A DNA stretch of 64,000 nucleotides from Salinicola acroporae. Lineage in GTDB: Bacteria > Pseudomonadota > Gammaproteobacteria > Pseudomonadales > Halomonadaceae. The notes under the pieces are model-generated. The model did not search any database. It saw only the letters and a list, made by a program, of their open reading frames with translations, and was not told where the DNA came from. The stretch lies in assembly GCF_003206615.1 (NCBI RefSeq), contig NZ_PZJW01000001.1, positions 214,684-278,683 of the forward strand, given 5' to 3'. Position 1 is the stretch's first letter. The number at the start of each line of letters is the position of its first letter. Positions 58,397 to 64,000 of this stretch are shown piece after piece. The position numbers and the translations under genes were made by a program.

Positions 58397-60055
58397 ATGG
58401 CCGACTACGCCCCACGCCAAGACCTGACCACGCACTGCGTCGAGAATCAGCCTGCCGCAGGCCCTCGGCGCGACTCGTGGAGAGACGATCGCCCCCTGCG
58501 GGAGGCGCTACCCCACTTCGCACCGGCCTGGGTCAGCGAACGCCTGGCGCCCCTGGGGCAGAAACTCGGGACTCCCGAGGTCGAGCATTGGGGCGAACAG
58601 GCTAACCGCTTTCCGCCCACCCTACATGCCTTCGACCGTTACGGCCGCCGCCTGGACGAGGTCGAATATCATCCCGCCTACCACGCCCTGATGGCACTCG
58701 CTATCGATGACGGCTGGCACGCCGTCGCTTGGGAGCGCGAGCATGACGGCGGACATCAAGCCCATGTCGCCGCACTCTATCTACTGACTCAGGCCGAACC
58801 GGGCTTCTGCTGTCCGATCACCATGACCCACGCCGCCATGCCGGTACTTCGCCAGCTGCAAGACGGCGAGGCATGGCGGGAACGGCTCATGGGCCGAGCG
58901 TATGACGCCGCCGCCATCCCGGCCGAGCGGAAGCGGACCAACACCTTCGGCATGGCGATGACCGAAAAGCAGGGAGGCAGCGACGTGCGCCGCAACAGTA
59001 CTCGGGCGTCGCCGGTGACCTCGCCCGGTACCGGCGAGTGGTACCGGCTCGACGGCCACAAGTGGTTCTGCAGCGCGCCGATGTCGGACGCTTTCCTCAC
59101 CCTGGCCCAGACAGACGACGGCCTGTCCTGCTTTCTGGCGCCACGCTTTACCCCGGATGCCCGGAGAAACGCCATCGAGATCCAACGACTCAAGGACAAG
59201 TGCGGCAATCGCGCCAACGCCTCGGCGGAGATCGAATACGCCGGTGCCTGGGCGCAGCTCGTCGGCGAGCCTGGCCGAGGCATACCGGCGATATTGGAAA
59301 TGGTGCAGCAGACACGGCTCGATGCCGCTACCGCCCCAGCAGGCATGATGCGTCAGGCCGTGAGTGAAGTCTGGCACCACGTCAAGGCGCGCCGAGCCTT
59401 TGACCGGCGCCTGGCTGATCAGCCGCTGATGCAGCGCGTCGTCGCCGACCTCGAGATCGAAACCGAGGCCAGCCTGATGCTGGCGATGCGGGGCGCGTGC
59501 GCCATGGACCGATCCCGGAGCGACGAACATGAAGCTGCGCTGGCGAGACTGCTACCGGCGCTGGCCAAGTTCTGGCACAACAAGCGCGGCCCCGCCTTCA
59601 TGGCCGAGGCGATGGAGTGTCTCGGCGGCATCGGTTATGTCGAGGAGACCCCGCTGGCAAGGCTCTATCGTGAGGCCCCGGTCAACTCGGTCTGGGAAGG
59701 CTCCGGCAATGTGATCTGTCTGGACGTCCTGCGCATCCTGGATCGCCATCCGGCCAGCATCGAGGCGTTGCGGCGAGAGCTGAGCCTGGCCCGAGGCCAC
59801 CATGCGGCTTTCGACGCCGCCATCGATTCGCTCGACGAGCGGCTGACGGCAGGCCCCGAACAGCTGCAGGCCGAGGCACGCTGGCTAGCCCAGGCCATGG
59901 CCCAGGCGCTGCAGGCCGCGATGCTGATTCGATACGCGCCCCAGGCCATCGCCGACACGTTTTGTGCCACCAGACTGGCCAGTGCGTCGCCGATCTTCGG
60001 CGTTCTCCCCATTGGCGCCCCTGTGGCGGCGATTCTCGAGCGCCTGGAGGCATGA
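58397..60055 (+). CDS. aidB: AidB-like acyl-CoA dehydrogenase family protein
   Basis: The 552-residue FAD protein matches AidB (E. coli 541). It has FGMAMTEKQGGSDVRRNST, then DGHKWFCSAPMSDAFL and MECLGGIGYVEE, and the YREAPVNSVWEGSGNVICLD helix. AidB belongs to the alkylation response in E. coli, and close relatives are isovaleryl-CoA dehydrogenases. GGAGG lies six bases before the chosen ATG; an ATG six bases upstream abuts the box and is unlikely. It stands alone, divergent from the Nudix gene. Confidence 0.85.
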   Translation: MADYAPRQDLTTHCVENQPAAGPRRDSWRDDRPLREALPHFAPAWVSERLAPLGQKLGTPEVEHWGEQANRFPPTLHAFDRYGRRLDEVEYHPAYHALMALAIDDGWHAVAWEREHDGGHQAHVAALYLLTQAEPGFCCPITMTHAAMPVLRQLQDGEAWRERLMGRAYDAAAIPAERKRTNTFGMAMTEKQGGSDVRRNSTRASPVTSPGTGEWYRLDGHKWFCSAPMSDAFLTLAQTDDGLSCFLAPRFTPDARRNAIEIQRLKDKCGNRANASAEIEYAGAWAQLVGEPGRGIPAILEMVQQTRLDAATAPAGMMRQAVSEVWHHVKARRAFDRRLADQPLMQRVVADLEIETEASLMLAMRGACAMDRSRSDEHEAALARLLPALAKFWHNKRGPAFMAEAMECLGGIGYVEETPLARLYREAPVNSVWEGSGNVICLDVLRILDRHPASIEALRRELSLARGHHAAFDAAIDSLDERLTAGPEQLQAEARWLAQAMAQALQAAMLIRYAPQAIADTFCATRLASASPIFGVLPIGAPVAAILERLEA

Positions 60056-60076
60056 CCGGGCTGAAGGCGATAGCGC

Positions 60077-60685
60077 TCAACCCAGCGCCACGCGAGCTGC
60101 CAGTCCCAGCAGGACGAGTCCCGTCAACCGATGAATCCAAGCCGCGCGCCGCTGCAACCACGGCAGCACGCGGGAATTCGACAGCAGAAGTGCCACCAGC
60201 ACGTACCAACCGCCATCCACCAGGGTCGCGGTGGCGACGATCAGCCAGCGTCCCGCCACGCTCAGGTCGGCGCTGACGAACTGGCTCAACAACGCGACGA
60301 AGAACACGATCAACTTGGGATTGCCCAGCGCCACCAACATGCCGTCGCGCATGGCGCGTCGCCAATCGCTGCTGTGAAAGGTCACGCCGAAGCCATCGCT
60401 GCCGCCGGCCCGCAGCGCCTGGACGCCCATCCACGCCAGATAGCAAGCCCCGCTCCAGGTCACCAGCCGGTAGAGCCAAGGCTGATGAACGATAACCGCC
60501 GCCAACCCCAGCACCGTCAACCCCGCGTAGAGACCGACTCCCGCCGCATGGGTGATCCCAGCGATCACGCCGCAGCTGCGCCCGCCGCCCAGCGTATTCT
60601 GCATCACCATGGCCAGGCTGGGACCGGGGGACATGGCACCGAGGGCACAGATCGCCAGCAGAGATAACCAGAGTTGCAATGACAC
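60077..60685 (-). CDS. LysE family amino acid exporter
   Basis: The 202-residue protein with about six hydrophobic segments starts with the LysE motif AICALGAMSPGPSLAMVMQNTLGGGR and has VALGNPKLIVFFVALLSQF. Members export amino acids or homoserine lactones. Substrate not deducible. It converges with aidB and stands alone. Confidence 0.88.
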   Translation of the reverse strand: MSLQLWLSLLAICALGAMSPGPSLAMVMQNTLGGGRSCGVIAGITHAAGVGLYAGLTVLGLAAVIVHQPWLYRLVTWSGACYLAWMGVQALRAGGSDGFGVTFHSSDWRRAMRDGMLVALGNPKLIVFFVALLSQFVSADLSVAGRWLIVATATLVDGGWYVLVALLLSNSRVLPWLQRRAAWIHRLTGLVLLGLAARVALG

Positions 60686-60858
60686 GTCGTCTTCCCATTT
60701 CCACCATTGATATCCGCTCGCCGACTATACCGTACGTGCCAGACAAGGACCGTCCGTCATGTGACTATCTCGGGCCCCGGATAATTCGACCGGCGCAGGC
60801 ACTTCATAACGGCTACGCTGTCATACGCACTCAGGCCCATACATCAGGGAGGTGAAAC

Positions 60859-61182
60859 ATGAGCCTATTCAAGCGCGAAGACCGGCAGGCCCGGGCGGAC
60901 CGCATCCGCGACGATCTGCACGATATCGGCGAGCAGGGCCAGGCGTTGGGGCACGACCTGCGAGATGACGCACGGGATGCGATCGAGGAAGCGCGAATGA
61001 AAAGCGAGGAGCAGTACGCTCGCATGGCGGCCGACGCACGCCGCCGCAACCGCCGCTTCAAGCGCTCCGCCAACCAGTCTCTGGATGACTGCGACCGCTA
61101 TGTACGCGAGCATCCATGGTCGAGCATCGGCGTTGCCACGTTGGCTGGCGCCATGCTCGGATTACTGATCAGCCGGCGTTAA
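60859..61182 (+). CDS. DUF883 family protein (ElaB/YqjD-like)
   Basis: The 107-residue protein is a long charged helix (DRIRDDLHDIGEQGQALGHD, then LRDDARDAIEEARMKSEEQYARM) followed by a conserved C-terminal anchor (VREHPWSSIGVATLAGAMLGL). This is the ElaB/YqjD family, which binds ribosomes and the membrane in stationary phase. A GGGAGG box precedes the ATG. A terminator-like hairpin follows. Confidence 0.87.
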   Translation: MSLFKREDRQARADRIRDDLHDIGEQGQALGHDLRDDARDAIEEARMKSEEQYARMAADARRRNRRFKRSANQSLDDCDRYVREHPWSSIGVATLAGAMLGLLISRR

Positions 61183-61190
61183 ATCTCGGA

Positions 61191-61213
61191 AACGCCTCGC
61201 TAGGCGGGGCGTT
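61191..61213 (+). terminator. Hairpin after the DUF883 gene
   Basis: AACGCCTCG pairs with CGGGGCGTT (one G-U wobble) over a five-base loop. It lies nine bases past the stop. Confidence 0.6.
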
Positions 61214-61339
61214 CCGTGAGCGTCTCCAACCAAACCATAGTTTCACTCTTTAACCGCCATTGAACTTTATAATCGAAGCTGTGGAAAATTGAGAACGATA
61301 GTCGTTTAATCGCACGATACCTGAACTCAGGAGACCGAG

Positions 61340-61750
61340 ATGAACGCTGACAAGTGGCAAACGATCGATGTCGAAAACATCGACAAATCCGCTAGGTCAC
61401 TGCACGCCTGCTCACTGGATCCTTCCATCCGCTGCTTGGCAGAGTTGCGTGCTTCGCAGATCAACGGCTGCCTCAGTTGCACCCATTTCCGTCGCGAGCA
61501 AGCCGAAGCTCTGGGCATCTCCCCCAGCAAGCTCAAGGCGCTGACTGCCTGGGCTGAATCCGACGAGTTCGACGAGCGGGAGAAAGCAGCGCTGGCGTGG
61601 TGTGAATCCTTCACCCATTTCCGCCCCGCCAATCCGACGACTCGCAAGCTGGCATTGAATGCCTTTTCCCCCAGGGAACTGGCGGACCTGACCATGGCGA
61701 TCGAGATGACCAGCGCTTTGAGCCGCGCCTCGCGCCGCGCCGCGGTCTAG
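61340..61750 (+). CDS. Carboxymuconolactone decarboxylase/AhpD-like protein
   Basis: The 136-residue protein is AhpD-like, with the active cysteine pair C44 and C47 in INGCLSCTHFRREQ and a helical core. The usual pattern is CxxCxxxH; here the histidine is H49, two residues after the second cysteine rather than four. E35 precedes the pair. Family members are small alkylhydroperoxidase-type disulfide reductases. AACTCAGGAG precedes the ATG. Its neighbours are single-gene units. Confidence 0.83.
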   Translation: MNADKWQTIDVENIDKSARSLHACSLDPSIRCLAELRASQINGCLSCTHFRREQAEALGISPSKLKALTAWAESDEFDEREKAALAWCESFTHFRPANPTTRKLALNAFSPRELADLTMAIEMTSALSRASRRAAV

Positions 61751-61918
61751 TCCGTCTCGAGATACTTGGCTTCATCTCGGCTCGCTCTCTTCATCGATGA
61801 GAGCGGCTTTTTTACGTCCTGCAGTCATCGGGCGTGCTTGTCCACGGCTCGTCTTTCGGACCACCGGACTCGCTTGGCAGCCTGCGAACCGAGTCATCGG
61901 CGGATCGACACCCTGCGC

Positions 61919-62647
61919 TCAAATCGTGGGCACGACCTGATCGTGCAGACAGCCGACGACACCACCTTCGCTGGCCAACGCCGGCATATCGAGCATATGT
62001 ACCCAGCCGCGAGCCAGCCTGAGCAGCCCTTCCTGACGAAACGCCGTCAACGTGCGACTGACATGCACCGGGGATAGCCCCAGCGCATCCGCGAGATGCT
62101 GCTGGGATAGCGGCAAGCGAAAGTGTTCCTGCGCGCTTTCATCGTTGCGCCGCAGCCGACAGCCTATCTCGAGCAACAGATACGCCACCCGCTGGCGAGC
62201 ACTCCGGCGAGAAAGATGGACCAACCTTTGGCTCAGCACCGCCTGCTGATATGAGCAGACCGCGAAGCATGCCGAGGTGAGTCGAGTGGATTCACGAAAC
62301 AGCTTGAGAAGCTGCCGGTTGGCTACCGATAGAATCTCGCCGTCTTCGAGCATGGCCACGCTGGAGAGCCGCTGCTTGAATGGGAATTCGTATAGCCCGA
62401 TGACGTCGCCGGGCAGGTATATCTCCAGGATATGGCGGGTACCGCCCTCTAGATGGCGAAACGAGTACGCCCATCCATCTCGCAAGATATGGAAATCCCG
62501 CGCGTTGTCGCCTTCGTGCCAGAGAACTTGTCCTTTGACGACGCTCGCACCGGATCCTTCCAGGGCATCGAGCTGACGCCGATCATTTTCCGAGAGTTTT
62601 CCATAGTGACCAAAATGTCGGGCAATACAGCCTTCCTGCTGACCCAT
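61919..62647 (-). CDS. Crp/Fnr family transcriptional regulator
   Basis: The 242-residue protein has a cyclic-nucleotide-like sensor domain at about residues 30-140 (VVKGQVLWHEGDNARDFHIL, then RHILEIYLPGDVIGL). A C-terminal winged helix follows (LPLSQQHLADALGLSPVHVSRTLTAFRQEGLL). The N-terminal Fnr cysteine cluster is absent, so it is not an oxygen-sensing Fnr. The ligand is unknown. The ATG at 62647 lies at the end of a 316-base upstream spacer. Confidence 0.85.
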   Translation of the reverse strand: MGQQEGCIARHFGHYGKLSENDRRQLDALEGSGASVVKGQVLWHEGDNARDFHILRDGWAYSFRHLEGGTRHILEIYLPGDVIGLYEFPFKQRLSSVAMLEDGEILSVANRQLLKLFRESTRLTSACFAVCSYQQAVLSQRLVHLSRRSARQRVAYLLLEIGCRLRRNDESAQEHFRLPLSQQHLADALGLSPVHVSRTLTAFRQEGLLRLARGWVHMLDMPALASEGGVVGCLHDQVVPTI

Positions 62648-62901
62648 GCCTTCGCCTTCATGAATTTTTCAAGCATGACAGCATGTTAGGCAGGCAAGTT
62701 ACATAACACCGGTTAGATAGCCGAGGTAAAACGCGAGCAAGGAAGCCAGTCGACGAACCGCTTCTGCAAGCCCAGTGCCGGTCGTACCGACAGATAGCAA
62801 CGACACCGCTTCCGTTGGCAACGAAGCGCCTGCCGCGAGCCAGCCGCGACTCGACATCGGCTGGCTCGTGAGTCGCCGAACCCGAGATGCCGAAATCCAG
62901 C

Positions 62902-62929
62902 TTGAACATCCGGGATGTAATATTAGAAT
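62902..62929 (+). promoter_or_regulatory. Sigma-70-like promoter of the small hypothetical gene
   Basis: TTGAAC (-35, 62902-62907), 16-base spacer and TAGAAT (-10, 62924-62929, five of six matches) in an AT-rich stretch. The gene starts 35 bases downstream. Confidence 0.55.
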
Positions 62930-62950
62930 TTTATTAATTAAGGCATGCAC

Positions 62951-62959
62951 GGGGGGGGG
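62951..62959 (+). repeat. G9 homopolymer
   Basis: Nine consecutive G bases lie between the promoter and the ATG of the small hypothetical gene, partly overlapping its ribosome-binding region. Slippage could change translation. Confidence 0.6.
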
Positions 62960-62963
62960 CGAG

Positions 62964-63170
62964 ATGTTCAGGCGCTATATCGTAAAAATCAAACAGGCCG
63001 GTACGCTACATCAGCACTTCACCGTCACCGATACCCACAACAGCAGCCAGACCGTCAGCGTGCACCACCATGAGGCCAAGGCAAGACAGCACATGGAGTT
63101 CCTCAATAGCCAGGAAACCAGCGGCCCCGGCATCTGGAACCCTCTCGAGCAAGAAGCAGAGTCGGGCTAG
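62964..63170 (+). CDS. Small hypothetical protein (68 aa)
   Basis: A short frame beginning MFRRYIVKIKQAGTLHQHFT follows a promoter, an AT-rich stretch and a G9 tract that overlaps its ribosome-binding region. The product is basic with a histidine-rich centre (VSVHHHEAKARQHMEFL). No family is recognised. A longer upstream frame exists but lacks a start signal. Its promoter is divergent from the Crp-like regulator, which may control it. Confidence 0.55.
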   Translation: MFRRYIVKIKQAGTLHQHFTVTDTHNSSQTVSVHHHEAKARQHMEFLNSQETSGPGIWNPLEQEAESG

Positions 63171-63204
63171 CGGCCGACCCAGGATCTGCCGCCGGGAACC
63201 GCCG

Positions 63205-63816
63205 TCACACGGTTCGATTCAGCGCACCGATCAGGTAGAGATCGTGCAGGTAGCCGTCGAGCCGGGAGATACCATGGGTCATGACGATCACGAGGTAGAT
63301 GAGCAGCATCAGTATCCAATCACTGTTCGCCCAGGCCAGCGAATCGAGGGACACGCGGTAAACGACGGTATAGAGACTCAGCCCGCCTAGAAACATGACC
63401 ACAAGGCAGTTGACCAGCACCAGACTCAGCAATAACGGACGACTATCCTTGCGCGGAAGATCGGTCTTCCATGCAAGGAAATGGCGTACTCGGGGCTGGC
63501 CATTGGCGAGAATACGCCGGCGACGGCGAAGCAACGCGCCCAGATATCGAGGCGCGTTGGGCAGCTTCGCCGCGGAGAGGACTAGATGCGGGTTGAGGTG
63601 CGCGCCGAAAAATCGGCTCGCAGTGTCCAGCAATCGTTGGGATTCGCCAGTGGCTGCATATCGCTCGGCGTGTCGCGAAAGCTGGCCAAGCGGCGTTTCG
63701 CGGCTCGCCTGACGTTCATCGTCTTCAAAGTTCTGAGCGTAATAGATGTCGTAGACCTGATAGACGGAAACGGCAACGCCCAAGAAAATCAGAAAGAACG
63801 TCAATACGCTCAGCAT
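63205..63816 (-). CDS. Hypothetical membrane protein
   Basis: The 203-residue protein has an N-terminal transmembrane helix (MLSVLTFFLIFLGVAVSVYQ) and two further hydrophobic segments near residues 125-145 and 165-185, with a basic loop between. A GTG nine bases upstream is also in frame, but GGGAG is better placed for this ATG. No family is recognised. It faces the small hypothetical gene tail to tail. Confidence 0.6.
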   Translation of the reverse strand: MLSVLTFFLIFLGVAVSVYQVYDIYYAQNFEDDERQASRETPLGQLSRHAERYAATGESQRLLDTASRFFGAHLNPHLVLSAAKLPNAPRYLGALLRRRRRILANGQPRVRHFLAWKTDLPRKDSRPLLLSLVLVNCLVVMFLGGLSLYTVVYRVSLDSLAWANSDWILMLLIYLVIVMTHGISRLDGYLHDLYLIGALNRTV

Positions 63817-64000
63817 GCTCTTCACTCCCTGTTTCGTGACCTCGCATCATAGCAACCTCGTAATTAGCCAGGCTACGCAGATGGCGTGCGTCATTTAGCC
63901 ACCGGCTAAAGTCTCAGTGAGCAGCGGCGGCTATCCCAGAGCGCCGGTGAGCGTCACGGAATCGTGACTCGATACCCGCACTATGATCTTGCCCAGCAGC

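Larger units (their letters stand above)
62648..62963. other. Intergenic region upstream of Crp-like gene and small hypothetical gene
   Basis: A divergent spacer of 316 bases. It contains a clear promoter toward the plus-strand small gene and a run of nine G just before that gene. No other structure was found. Confidence 0.5.

Noticed and set aside
63894..63910. TTTAGCC-ACC-GGCTAAA inverted repeat
   Set aside because: Arms are only seven bases and no gene end or start is close enough to give it a role. It is too weak to report as a terminator or operator.

Overview
The window is GC-rich, gene-dense bacterial chromosome from a gammaproteobacterium. The protein set points to a moderately halophilic member of the Halomonas/Salinicola/Chromohalobacter group (Halomonadaceae). 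It includes a glycine-betaine catabolic operon of the Pseudomonas type, a very acidic pyruvate dehydrogenase E2, monomeric NADP-isocitrate dehydrogenase, the carboxynorspermidine polyamine route, FabV and an EfeUOB iron system. The genus is an inference from gene content; there is no rRNA or other taxonomic marker here. No tRNA, rRNA, CRISPR array or prophage was seen.

Layout. 1-3.3 kb: the 3' end of a fused siderophore permease (fhuB), a sugar isomerase-like TIM barrel, a small hypothetical gene and a secreted transglutaminase-like peptidase. 3.3-9 kb: a self-contained cassette of a GntR/FCD regulator, a 1130-residue molybdopterin oxidoreductase fused to a flavin reductase and a 2Fe-2S ferredoxin, and an AtoE-type carboxylate transporter; a perfect 11-bp-arm palindrome sits in the divergent promoter. 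9-17.3 kb: the dimethylglycine demethylase operon on the minus strand (M19 dipeptidase-like, DUF5943-like, dgcA, dgcB, etfA, etfB). Two related palindromic repeats lie in its internal spacers, and a GbdR-like activator gene lies close by at 19.3-20.4 kb. 17.5-19.2 kb: XRE-cupin regulator plus azlCD exporter, headed by a doubled operator. 20.7-25.2 kb: a Fur-box-preceded iron operon efeU-efeO-efeB plus a separate EfeM. 25.3-36.4 kb: DUF2254 protein, topoisomerase IB, lactonase, isocitrate dehydrogenase, cstA, two L,D-transpeptidases, a universal stress protein and a DksA-like zinc finger protein.

36.4-39 kb looks like accessory DNA: a sulfotransferase-like gene, an AT-richer spacer, a lipoprotein and a 124-bp MITE-like element flanked by CTAG. 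39-48.2 kb holds a LysR regulator, the carboxynorspermidine synthase/decarboxylase pair, ynfA, a CsbD-like protein, an EamA permease, an NlpE-like lipoprotein, rsmJ, uppP, tsaB and adk. 48.4-57.1 kb holds aceEF, ampD, a second GlxA/AraC regulator, fabV and a small conserved gene. 57.1-64 kb holds glutathione peroxidase, a Nudix hydrolase, aidB, a LysE exporter, a DUF883 protein, an AhpD-like protein, a Crp/Fnr regulator and two hypothetical genes.

How the genes fit together. The betaine operon strips methyl groups from dimethylglycine, and DgcAB probably pass the electrons to the dedicated EtfAB. The Efe system takes up ferrous iron. AceEF, Icd and CstA link pyruvate and TCA flux. The least explained module is the Mo/flavin/ferredoxin fusion with its own transporter and regulator.
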